64,000 nt of DNA from Ficedula albicollis (taxonomy: Eukaryota; Chordata; Aves; Passeriformes; Muscicapidae). Numbering within the stretch: position 1 is the stretch's first letter; each line of letters starts with the position of its first letter. The position numbers were made by a program, and so were the translations under genes. Below, piece by piece: positions 1 to 15,700 of the stretch. The stretch lies in contig NC_021693.1 of assembly GCF_000247815.1 (NCBI RefSeq), positions 1,177,765 to 1,241,764 on the forward strand, read 5' to 3'. Under the pieces are notes generated by a model. That model had not been told where the DNA came from. It did not search any database and saw only the letters and a list, made by a program, of their open reading frames with translations.

Positions 1-3640
<3,640 letters not shown>

Positions 3641-3916
3641 TCCTCACCCCAAGGAGAGAACCGGGGAGTGGGGTGTCTCCGTCCTTATCCTGTGTGGAGA
3701 TATGGGGGGGTCAGGTCACCGCAGTCTTCCTCCATCATGGAGGGGGCCGGGTGATCTGTGCTTATCGCTGTGTGGGCTCGGGTGGTCTCCGTGGAGCGGA
3801 GTCACGGGTGGGCTCTCCGCGCCCTTCGTTGCTGGGCAGACCGCTCCGTGGGTCTCCTCCCGGTGCGCTGCTCGCGGCTCCTCTCCCGGGTTCGCCTCCT
3901 CCTGCCGCCGCCGCCG

Positions 3917-4127
<211 letters not shown>

Positions 4128-4204
4128 AGCAGCCAGTGTTCCGCATTGTGAGGACACAGAGAGGAGGCGTGACCAAGCGTGACGGAGCGATCTGATTGGT
4201 CAGA

Positions 4205-4400
4205 AGAACATTCCCAGCTCTCCCAGCCCGGCTCCAGAGCAGCCCCAGCAGTTCCACATCCTCCAGGTGAGGTCCCAGTTCTGCAGGTGGGGTCTCACCT
4301 GAGCGGGGCCCAGGGACAGAATCCCCCCGGAGCCCAGGGCACCTCTGCGGTCATGTCCAGCCTCTCAGCCACCCACACCGTGCCCATTGTGGGAGCTGCA
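4205..4400 (-). mobile_element. CR1 LINE fragment
   Basis: cagttccacatcctccaggt followed by gaggtcccagttctgcaggt and later cctctcagccaccca matches the antisense of avian CR1 ORF2. A second copy of the same part lies at about 36780-36890. Confidence 0.6.
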
Positions 4401-4535
4401 GCGGTGACACCAATTATACCAAATGAACAACCTCACGGTGTTGCTGTTATTTTTCATCCCCTGTGGAGCTGCCGTGCTCGCTGCCGGGTCAGGATTCAGG
4501 TTTTCAGCTCAGCACCAGCGGCTCTTCCGCACCCG

Positions 4536-4612
<77 letters not shown>
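4536..4612 (+). other. Poly-C run, 77 bp
   Basis: The 10-bp word ccgcacccgc occurs on both sides of the run, so the flank is duplicated. Confidence 0.88.
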
Positions 4613-4613
<1 letters not shown>

Positions 4614-4680
4614 CACCCGCGGAGCCGCGCAGGTGCCGGGACGGCGCAAACCTGTGTCAATCACTTTTCCGCTGAATCCC

Positions 4681-4726
4681 ATTGGCTGGCACGGGGAAGG
4701 GGGCGGGCTTTGCCGCGCTATATAAA
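4681..4726 (+). promoter_or_regulatory. MTHFD2: Core promoter facing MTHFD2: ATTGG, GC box and TATA box
   Basis: An inverted CCAAT motif (ATTGGC, from 4681), a GGGCGGG GC box (4701-4707) and a TATATAAA box (4719-4726) lie within 46 bp, all spaced for plus-strand initiation about 25-30 bp after the TATA box. That start falls at about 4750, where the poly-C run begins, so the transcript start and first exon cannot be read. Assigning it to MTHFD2 is inferred from strand and position. Confidence 0.6.
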
Positions 4727-4746
4727 AGGCGAGCGGCCGCGTTTTC

Positions 4747-5397
<651 letters not shown>

Positions 5398-5529
5398 CCT
5401 TGCGTGGGAGTGCGGGGCTGCTGAGGGGAACGGGCGGGGAGGGAGCGGGAGCGGCCCCGCAGCGGGGCTGGCCCGGGCCGGGGGGACGGAGACACAGAGA
5501 CAGCCCGGGGGCGTGGAGGCAGCCCAGAG

Positions 5530-5830
5530 TGAGCGGGACAGAGACAGTCTGGGGGGATGGAGACACCCCAGAGTGAGAGGGATAGAAACGGCCAGGGGCC
5601 AGGGGATTGGAGACACCCCAGAGTGAGAGGGATAGAAACGGCCAGGGGCCAGGGGATTGGAGACACCCCAGAGTGAGAGGGATAGAAACAGCCAGGGGAT
5701 TGGAGACACCCCAGAGTGAGAGGGATAGAAACAGCCAGGGGATTGGAGACACCCCAGAGTGAGAGGGATAGAAACGGCCAGGGGCCAGGGGATTGGAGAC
5801 ACCCCAGAGTGAGAGGGACAGAGAGAGACC
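5530..5830. repeat. Minisatellite, units of about 30-50 bp
   Basis: Repeats of ggagacaccccagagtgaga followed by gggatagaaacggccagggg, with or without gccaggggatt. It lies in the region expected to be MTHFD2 intron 1. Confidence 0.75.
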
Positions 5831-6269
5831 AGACCAGAGCAGGGCTGCCTGGGACCAGGGGGATGGAGACAACCCGATCATCCCCCAGAAAGAGAGGGAC
5901 AGGTTCCCCCAGAATGAAAGGGACAGAGACCCTCTGGGCACTGGGGTGAAAGGGACAGAGACCCCTCTGAGTGAGGAAGAAGGACACCACCCCCTGTTCT
6001 TAATTACTCCTTGACAGAGAGCTCTGAGCATTCCCTGGTGTGAGAGAGAAAAAGCACCCTGAGCATTCCCTGGGCACTGGGGTGACAGGCACAGATCCCT
6101 GAGCATTCTGTAGGACAGAGTGCCCTGAGCACTGCCCAGCCACTGGGGTGACAGGGGCAGAGACCTCCCCCCGAGCGTCCCACCCTGCTCCCAACACTGC
6201 TCTGAGCTCGCTCGTATCCCCCGAGGGCCTCTGGTGCTCTCCCTGTCCCCGGAGTCTCCGGTGCCGGGG

Positions 6270-6440
6270 GAAGATCCCGGTGAGTTTTGGAGCAGTCCCC
6301 AGGGAATGGCACGGCCCCGAGGCTGCCAGAGCTCAGGGAATGTTTGGACAACGCTCCCAGGGATGCACAGGGCAGGATTTTGGGGGTGTAGCGCCAGGAG
6401 TTGGGTCAGTGATCCAGCTCGGGGTGTTCCGATTCTGCCT
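6270..6440 (+). mobile_element. CR1 LINE 3' fragment
   Basis: ggaatggcacggccccgagg, then gcccacaacg-like and cccagggatgcacagggc words, are typical of the 3' end of songbird CR1 in sense orientation. Confidence 0.55.
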
Positions 6441-6606
6441 CATTTGGTACCAGCTTTGATCCTGGAACCGAGCCTAGAACATGTTGCTGCCCAAGGCTCT
6501 GCCAAAGCACAGGGACCAAGCCTTTCCCCCCGGGTTTTCCTGCCCCATCCTGCCCGGGGCTGGCAGCTGGTGGCCCCGGGGCTGTGGTGACACTTCGCTG
6601 CTGCAG

Positions 6607-6791
6607 GGGGGACGCCGTGGTGATCTCGGGGAGGAAGCTGGCCCGGCAGATCCGGCAGGAGGCGCGGCACGAGGTGCAGCAGTGGGTGGCTGCAGGCAAC
6701 AGGAGGCCCCACCTGAGCGTGGTGCTGGTGGGGGAGAACCCGGCCAGCCACTCCTACGTCCTCAACAAAACCAAAGCTGCGGCTGATGTGG
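6607..6791 (+). CDS. MTHFD2: MTHFD2 exon 2
   Basis: The exon follows a ctgctgcag acceptor and ends G|GTGAGT (phase 1). It encodes [18 protein letters not shown] and [19 protein letters not shown], then NKTKAAADV, so it carries the folate-binding Tyr/Lys pair. It is the first recognisable coding exon. The first base completes a codon begun in the missing exon 1. Confidence 0.95.
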
Positions 6792-9700
6792 GTGAGTGAG
6801 AGGTTTCCTTCCAAAAAAAGCACAGTCTGGTTGGGAATCCTCAATGCTGGAAGCTTTTTGGGGTGTACCCACCTGTTGGCTTTTCACCTTTACCCAGAAT
6901 TCGGGTTCTCGTGGCTGCTCATTGTACTGGGGTGTGGTTAAATGTGGTCTGTTGGATCTTTCAGGGCAACTCAAGCTCTGTGATTAGGTTTTTTCAGCTC
7001 TCCCAGAGCCATAAAAAACACAGGAGGGGATTTTTGGCCTTTTTTTTCCATCTTTTCCCTCTCTGCTCTTTGACTCCTTCCCATCCTGCAATCCAAGGTC
7101 CTGCTCAGGGTCAGGAGCAATCAATGGTATCATTTAACCGGGGTCCTGAGCAGCTGAGGCTGCTTTTGGAGCTGGCATTTTTAGGCAAACATCCCTTTTT
7201 TACATGCGGTTTTATTTTTTTTGGGGGGGGAGCAGCCTTTGCTTGAGTTTCTCCCTGCTCTGGGAGGGTCCCAAACACCCTTCCCCAGACCACCAGTGCC
7301 ACATAATCACCCTCAACAACAAATCCCGAGACCTGTGAAGGTCTCTCCAGCCTGGGAGCTGCACAAACCCTTCCGCCGTCGCAGATTTAGCCAGGCAGTG
7401 AAGCCGGGCAGTTTAAATCCACAAAATGTGGGCGGGTCGCTCTCTGGTGCTTGGTTGATGCCGTGGGTGTGGCTGTTCCAGGGATCAGCAGCGAGACCAT
7501 CCTCAGGCCGGCCTCCATCACCGAGCAGGAGCTGCTGGAGCTCATCGGCAAACTCAACAGCGACCCGGCCGTGGACGGGCTGCTGGTGCAGCTTCCCCTG
7601 CCCGGTGAGCAGCTCCAATCCTCCCAAAAAAGTTGCCAGGGGTTGCAGGATGGGGAGCAATGAGGGGAGGGGATCCTGCCCTGATCCTCCCCCTCAGCAC
7701 CAGGGTATCAATTCCTCCCTGCTGCATTCCCAAAAAGCTCCCAGGGGTTGCAGGATGGGGAGCAAGGAGGGGAATCCTGCCCTGATCCTCCCCGTCAGCA
7801 GCAGCTGCCTGCAGGGTTCAGTCTCTGCAGGCCATGGAATCTCTTCCTGGCTGGGAGGATCAGCTTGCCAGGCTGGGAGTTTGAGCTGGGTGTGGCCTTG
7901 GGGCTGCCTGGAAATGCCCTGGGTGTGAGCAGGGTTTGGATTGCAGAGAGCAGCCTGCAACTGGGAGTGCTGGGGAGCTTCAGGCCACAAACTCTGAACG
8001 GGCTCCAGGGTCAGAGCTCTGGCTCAGGGTCAGAATTGCAGCTCAGGGTCAGAATTGCAGCTCAGGCCTTGGGGTCAGAGCTCCAGTTTGGGGTTGCAAT
8101 TCCATCTTGGGGCTTGGGGTTGAAATTCCAGCTCAGGATTCAAGGTCAGAGCTCCAGCTTGGGGTTGCAATTCCAGCTCAAAGCTCAGGGTCAGAGCTCA
8201 GGGATTGGGGTCATAGTTCCAGCTCAGGACCTGGAGTCCGATCTCCAGTTTGGCATCACAATTCCAGCTCAAGGTTTGGGGTCACAATTCCAGTTTGGGG
8301 TCACAGTTCCAGCTTGAGAATCAGAGTCAGAGCTCCCATTTGGGGTTACAATTCCAATTTGGGGTCAGAGCTCCAGTTTGAGGTCAAAATTCCAGTTTAA
8401 GGTCATAGCTTGGGCTCAGGATCACAATTCCAGATTGAGGTCACAATTCGTTTGGGGTTACAATTCCAATTTGGGGTCAGAGCTCCAGTTTGAGGTCAAA
8501 ATTCCAGTTTAAGGTCATAGCTTGGGCTCAGGATCACAATTCCAGATTGAGGTCACAATTCGAGTTTGAGGTCACAATTGCAGCTCAAGGCTGGGAGTCA
8601 GAGCTCCCATTTGAGGTCACAATTCTAGTTTGACATCACAATTCCAGCTCAAGAAATGGGGTCAGAGCTCCCAGTTGGAGTCAGAGCTCCAGTTTGGGGT
8701 CACAGTTCCAGTTTGAGGTCACAATTGTAGTTTGACATCACAATTCAAGTTTGGGGTTAGAGCTTCCATTTGGGGTCACAATTCCAGTTTGAGGTCAGAG
8801 CTCCAGTTTGGGGTCACAGTTCCAGCTCAAGGCTGGGGGTCACAGTTCCAGTTTGAGGTCACAATTCCAGTTTAAGGTCATAGCTTGGGCTCAGGATCAC
8901 AATTCCAGTTTGAGGTCACAATTGCATCTCAAGGCTAGGGGTCAGAGCTCCAGTTTGAGGTCACAATTCTAGTTTGACATCACAGTTCCAGTTTGGGGTC
9001 AGAGCTCTAGTTTGGGGTTCCAGTTCCAGCTTAAGGCAGGGGGTCACAGTTCCAGTTTGAGGTCACAATTCCAGTTTAAGGTCATAGCTTGGGCTCAGGA
9101 TCACAATTCCAGTTTGAGGTCACAATTCCAGTTTGAGGTTAGAGCTCCAGTTTGGGGTCACAATTGCAGCTCAAGGCTGAGGTGACAATTCCAGTTTGAG
9201 GTCACAGCTTAGGCTCAGGGTCACAATTGCAGTTTGGGGTCAGAGCTCCAGTTTGGAGTCACAATTGCAGCTCAGGGCTGGGGGTCAGAGCTCCCATTTG
9301 GGGTCACAGTTCCAGTTGGGGGTCACAGTTCCAGTTTGAGGTCACAATTCCAGTTTAAGGTCATAGCTTGGGCTCAGGATCACAATTCCAGTTTGAGGTC
9401 ACAATTCCAGTTTGAGGTTAGAGCTCCAGTTTGGGGTCACAATTCCAGCTCAAGGCTGAGGTGACAATTCCAGTTTGAGGTCACAGCTTAGGCTCAGGGT
9501 CACAATTGCAGTTTGGGGTCAGAGCTCCAGTTTGGAGTCACAATTGCAGCTCAGGGCTGGGGGTCAGAGCTCCCATTTGGGGTCACAGTTCCAGTTGGGG
9601 GTCACAGTTCCAGTTTGAGGTCACAATTCCAGTTTAAGGTCATAGCTTGGGCTCAGGATCACAATTCCAGTTTGAGGTCACAATTCCAGTTTGAGGTCAC

Positions 9701-12700
9701 AAGTTGGTTTCAGGGTCACAACTGCAGCTCAAGGCTGGGGGTCACAATTCCAGTTTGAGGTCACAATTGCATCTCAAGGCTAGGGGTCAGAGCTCCAGTT
9801 TGAGGTCACAATTCTAGTTTGACATCACAATTCCTGCTCAAGAAATGGGGTCAGAGCTCCCAATTGGGGTCACAATTCCAGTTTGGGGTCAGAGCTCCCG
9901 TTTGGGGTCACAGTTCCAGTTTAGGGTCAGAGCTCCAGTTTGGGGTCACAGTTCCAGCTCAAGGCTGGGGGTCACAGTTCCAGTTTGAGGTCACAATTCC
10001 AGTTTAAGGTCATAGCTTGGGCTCAGGATCACAGTTCCAGTTTGAGGTCACAATTCCAGTTTAAGGTCATAGCTTGGGCTCAGGATCACAATTCCAGTTT
10101 GAGGTCACAATTCCAGTTTGAGGTCACAAGTTGGTTTCAGGGTCACAACTGCAGCTCAAGGCTGGGGGTCACAATTCCAGTTTGAGGTCACAATTGCATC
10201 TCAAGGCTAGGGGTCAGAGCTCCAGTTTGAGGTCACAATTCTAGTTTGACATCACAATTCCTGCTCAAGAAATGGGGTCAGAGCTCCCAATTGGGGTCAC
10301 AATTCCAGTTTGGGGTCAGAGCTCCCATTTGGGGTCACAGTTCCAGTTTAGGGTCAGAGCTCCTGTGTGGGGTCACAATTCCAACTCAGGGCTGGGGGTC
10401 AGAGCTCCGGTTTGGGGTCCGAGCTCCATCGCAGGTCTCGGGGTCGCCATTGCAGCTGAGGATCAGAGCTGCAGGGCCCAGCTGGGGCACAGCTGGAGCA
10501 CAGCTGGCACAGCTGGTCCCTGAGCGCTCCCTGCCCTGCGCAGAGCACATCGACGAGCGCAGGGTGTGCAACGCCGTCAGCCCGCACAAGGACGTGGACG
10601 GCTTCCACGTGCTCAACGTGGGCCGCATGTGCCTGGACCAGGACTCCATGCTGCCTGCCACGCCCCGGGGCGTCTGGGAGATCATCCAGAGGACAGGTGA
10701 GAGCACATGGCCACGTCCTGGGAGTTCCAGCTTGGTGAGAGCAAATGCTGCGGGGTCTGCCTGGTTCCTGGGAGTTCCTGCTTGGGTTGAAGGATTCCCA
10801 GCTGGAGAGCTCAAGGGTCAGGCATGAAGGGTGACACAGGTGACACCTGAGCTTTGTGTGACAGGGACAGCACCAAGGGCATGGCTGGAGCTGGGCCAGT
10901 GGGTATTGGGGTGGGTTTTGGGAAAGGTTCTGCCCCCAGAGGGTGCTGGGCACTGCCCAGGGAATGGGCACAGCCCCGAGGCTGCTGGAGCTCCAGGAGC
11001 ATTTGGGTTTTGGGGTGTCTGTGCAGGGCTCCAGGGTGGGAATTTGGGGTGTCTGTGCAGGGCTCCCAGGGATGGACAGGGTGGGAATTTGGGGGTCTGT
11101 GCAGGGCCCAGGGCTGGATCAGACATCCTGTGGTGCCTCCCAGCTCAGGACAGGCTGTGCCCGTGTGATTTGTCCCCTGCAGGGATCCCCACGCTGGGCA
11201 GGAACGTGGTGGTGGCGGGCAGGTCCAAGAACGTGGGGATGCCGATCGCGATGCTGCTGCACACCGACGGCAGCCACGAGCGGCCTGGAGGTAGGGGCGG
11301 GGTGGCCTCGGGCAAGGATCCTCCCAACTCTGCTCTTTAACTCCTGAAGCACTCCCAGGAGTTCCGAAGGACCCTCCCAACTCTGCTCTTTAACTCCTGA
11401 AGCACTCCCAGGAGTTCCGAAGGACCCTCCCAACTCTGCTCTTTAACTCCTGAAGCACTCCCAGGAGTTCCGAAGGACCCTCCCAACTCTGCTCTTTAAC
11501 TCCTGAAGCACTCCCAGGAGGTCCGAAGGACTCTCCCAACTCTGCTCTTTAACCTGAAGCACTCCCAGCAGTTTCCTAGTCAGGGATCTGGCCTGAGGTG
11601 AAATAATCCTCAACATGATCTCAAAATCAGTTGTTCGGGTTGGAAACGGTCTCCAAGGTCATGAAATCCACTTAGCCATGGGCACTTCCAACCCACGGCC
11701 TGAAGTGCCACATCTACACCTGGTGTGAACCCTTCCAGGCCTGGGGCCTCCCCATGTCCCCTGGGCAGCCTCTTCTGATATTTTGCCACCTTTCCATGAT
11801 GGATTTTTTTTCTTGATATCGAGCCTGAACCTCCCCTGGCACAGCTGGAGGCTGTTCCTGTTCCCTGGGAGCAGAGCCTGACCCTGCCCTGGCTGCCCCC
11901 TCCTGTCATTGTGGAGAGCCAAAAGGTCCCCCCGAGCCTCCTTCAGTGACTCTTTGTCCTGTCCCTGCCTGTCCCTCCGAGGGCTGATCCTGGGCTTCAC
12001 CAGCAGCCCCTGATTGTTCCTGTGGAGCTCAGGGGTGGCCCTGATGGTGAAGATGAATCTTTAAAACCCATATGTTCATGGACAAAGCCTCTCCAACTAA
12101 TTAAAGTTACAAAGTTTATTAAGGCACTCTAGGGGGTAATCCCTTAGAGGTGTGGCAGCCCCTACAATCTTCCTTGCCCTTTATTTCCCAAAATCTGACA
12201 TTCCATACATTTGTAGCACCTCCCATCCCTTCTCTGTATTAAAATGAGGCCAATAGTCCTTCACATGTGAGTAGCACCTCCCATCCCTTCTCTGTATTAA
12301 AATGAGGCCAATAATCCTTCACATGTGAGCAATTCTTCTCTTGAATTGGGTCGGTGGTCTGGAATTGGGTCAGTGTTCTTGAAGGATGAAGTAAGGAGAG
12401 TCTTCATCAGGTCTCTGTGACCCTCTGGCACAATCCAAGGTCCCCTGCTTTGTGATGGACTGGTACAAAGTCCAGGTTTAGCCATTGTTTCACTGATTTC
12501 AATTTGCTCTTGTAATCCTCTTCTATAAACAAAACTGAAACAAGCTCATAATTGGAAACTCTACCTCTGTTACCTCTAGCTTAGGCAGGTAATAATTAAC
12601 CTGTAATCATTAACCTATCATTTCCTTGTCTAATTTACACCCTGATCAATATGGATTGTTTCTAACCCTTAGCTCCAATCTTAACCCTTTGAAGTGATGA

Positions 12701-15700
12701 TTCAGAGCTGCAGGGCAGTGTCTGGTCTGGGAGCTGTGCCTATCATTTCCTTGTCTAATTTACACCCTGATCAATATGGATTGTTTCTAACCCTTAGCTC
12801 CAATCTTAACCCTTTGAAGTGATGATTCAGAGCTGCAGGCAGTGGCTGGTTGGGAGCAGTGTGTGACTCTGCCCGTGTCCCCGCAGGTGACGCCACGGTG
12901 ACGATCTCGCACCGCTACACGCCCAAGGAGCAGCTGAAGCAGCACACCATCCGTGCTGACATCGTGGTGGCAGCTGCAGGTGAGGGGGCCTGGGGCTGTT
13001 CCTGCTGGGAATCCTGGCCATGGGGTGTGCTGGGGATTCTCTGAGAGGGAGCTGGGATTTCTGGCGTGTCCCCGGCTTGGGGTTCTGCCTTTGGAATGGG
13101 GAACAGCAGCTGATCACAGCCTGAACAGCCAGGGAGAGTCGTGGGATGGGCTGGGGTGGGAGAGAACCCAGCAGGATCATGGATCCAGCCCTGGCCCTGC
13201 ACAGACACCCCAAAATCCCACCCTGGAGCCCTGCACAGACACCCTAAAATCCCACCCTGGAGCCCCCTGCACAGACACCCCAGAGAGAACCCAGCAGGAT
13301 CATGGATCCAGCCCTGGCCCTGCACAGACACCCCAAAATCCCACCCTGGAGCCCTGCACAGACACCTCAAATTCCAACTCTGGGGAGCTCTGGCAGCCTT
13401 GGGGCTGTGCCCATTCCCTGGGCAGTGCCCAGCACCCTCTGGGGGCAGAGCCTTTCCCAAAATCCAGCCTGAGGCTGCCCTGCTGGAGATGGGGTATGGA
13501 TGGAAAGTGCTGGAAAGCCAAGGATGCTGGGGGAGGCTCTGTGCAGAGGTGGGGTGGGTGTGACTGGGAGGTGTGAGCAGAGCAGGGGACACTCCAGGGA
13601 TGGAGATAAAGCCAGGCTGAGGGTGGATCCCCCTGATATCTGGCAGGAACAGACCCTCACCCCACCCTGAAAGGCTGGGTTAGCCCCAGCATGTTTCTGC
13701 CAGCCCTCCCTCCCTCCCTGGCCCAGCCAAAGCTGAGCCCAGCTGGGCTGGGGTGGATTTGGGGTGGATTTGAGCACTGCCCCGAGCTGAGCCCAGCTGG
13801 GCTGGGGTGGATTTGAGTACTGCCCCAGCTCCTCCTGCCTTGGTGCAGGTGGAAAATGCAGCAAAGAGCTGCAGAGGTGAAATGTTGGAAGGTTTCCCCT
13901 TTCAGGGAGGGTCGGGTTCTGGCTGTTCTGCCAGAACTCCCTGAGGAGGAGGAGGAGGAGGATTCCTGTTCTGTGCTCAGAGATTATCAGGGAACATGGA
14001 GTAACGGAATTTGGACTGCAAGGACCTTAAAGATCACCCTGTTCCAACCCCCTGCACACTTCCCACCAGATCAGCCCTGTCCAGCCTGGCTTGGACACTT
14101 CCAGGCATGGGGCAGCCACAGCTGCTCTCCCAGGGACAGATTCCTTCCAGAAATCCAACTGAGATTTGTCCTCTGCCAGCTGGAACACCTGAGCTGAGCA
14201 CCAGTGGCTGGTTGTGCCACTGAGGGGAGATTGGCATTTCTTAGGATGGTTTAGGTTAGAAAAAACCCTTGAAATTCTTGAATCCAATTATTTTGGGAAG
14301 CAGGAAGGTGCAGGTGGGTTGGAACATCCTGGAATGTGGCACGAGGGGGATCAGGGGGAGATCTGCATTTCTTGGGATGGTTTAGGTTGGAAAAAACCCT
14401 TAAGACTCCTGAATCCCCATTATTTTGGGAAGCAGAAAGGCCCAGGTGGGTTGGAACATCCTGGGAACGTTGGGATCGGGGTAGATCTGCATTTCTTAGG
14501 ATGGTTTAGGTTGGAAAAAATCCTTACAACTCCTGAATCCCATTTTTTGGGAAGCAGGAAGGCGCAGGTGGGTTGAAACATTCTGGGAACATTGGGATGG
14601 AGGGATCAAGGGGGAGATTTGCTTTTCTTGGGATGATTTAGGTTGGGAAAAATGCCTTAAAACTCCTGAATCCAAATTATTTTGAGAAGCAGGAAAGCCA
14701 AGGTGGGTTAGAACATCCTTGAAACGTTGGGTTGGAGGGATCAAGGGGGAGATCTGCATTTCCTAGGACAGTTTAGGTTGGGAAAAATCCCTTTAAATTC
14801 CTGAATCCCATTTTTTGAGAGATCAAGGGGGTAGATTTGTATTTCTTAGGATGGTTTAGGTTGGGAAAAAACCCTTGAAATTCTTGAATCCAATTATTTA
14901 GAGAAGCAGAATGGTGCAGATGGGTTGGGACATCCTGAGAACATTGGGATGAGAGGAATCAGAGGGAGATCTGCATTTCTTGTGATGGTTTAGGTTGGGA
15001 AAAAATCCTTGAGATTCCTGAATCCCATTTTATGGGGAGGCAGGAAGGCGCAGGTGGGTTGGAACACCCTGGGCACGTTGGGATCTGGGGTAGATCGGCA
15101 TTTCTTGGGATGGTTTAGGTTGGAAAAAACCCTTAAGACTCCTGAATCCCCATTATTTTGGGAAGCAGAAAGGCCCAGGTGGGTTGGAACATCCTGGGAA
15201 CGTTGGGATCGGGGTAGATCTGCATTTCTTAGGATGGTTTAGGTTGGAAAAAATCCTTACAACTCCCGAATCCCATTTTTTGGGAAGCAGGAAGGCCCAG
15301 GTGGGTTGGAACATCCTGGGAACATTGGGATGGAGGGATCAAGGGGGAGATTTGCTTTTCTTGGGATGATTTAGGTTGGGAAAAATGCCTTAAAACTCCT
15401 GAATCCAAATTATTTTGAGAAGCAGGAAAGCCAAGGTGGGTTAGAACATCCTTGAAACGTTGGGTTGGAGGGATCAAGGGGGAGATCTGCATTTCCTAGG
15501 ACAGTTTAGGTTGGGAAAAATCCCTTTAAATTCCTGAATCCCATTTTTTGAGAGATCAAGGGGGTAGATTTGTATTTCTTAGGATGGTTTAGGTTGGGAA
15601 AAAACCCTTGAAATTCTTGAATCCAATTATTTAGAGAAGCAGAATGGTGCAGATGGGTTGGGACATCCTGAGAACATTGGGATGAGAGGAATCAGAGGGA

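Noticed and set aside
4523..4535. gctcttccg beside the 4536 poly-C run as adapter
   Set aside because: Nine bases match but the next bases are cacccgc, not atct. A chance match is as likely.
12060..12880. Endogenous retrovirus LTR
   Set aside because: The AT-richer composition is suggestive, but I found no paired ends, primer-binding site, target duplication or viral coding sequence.
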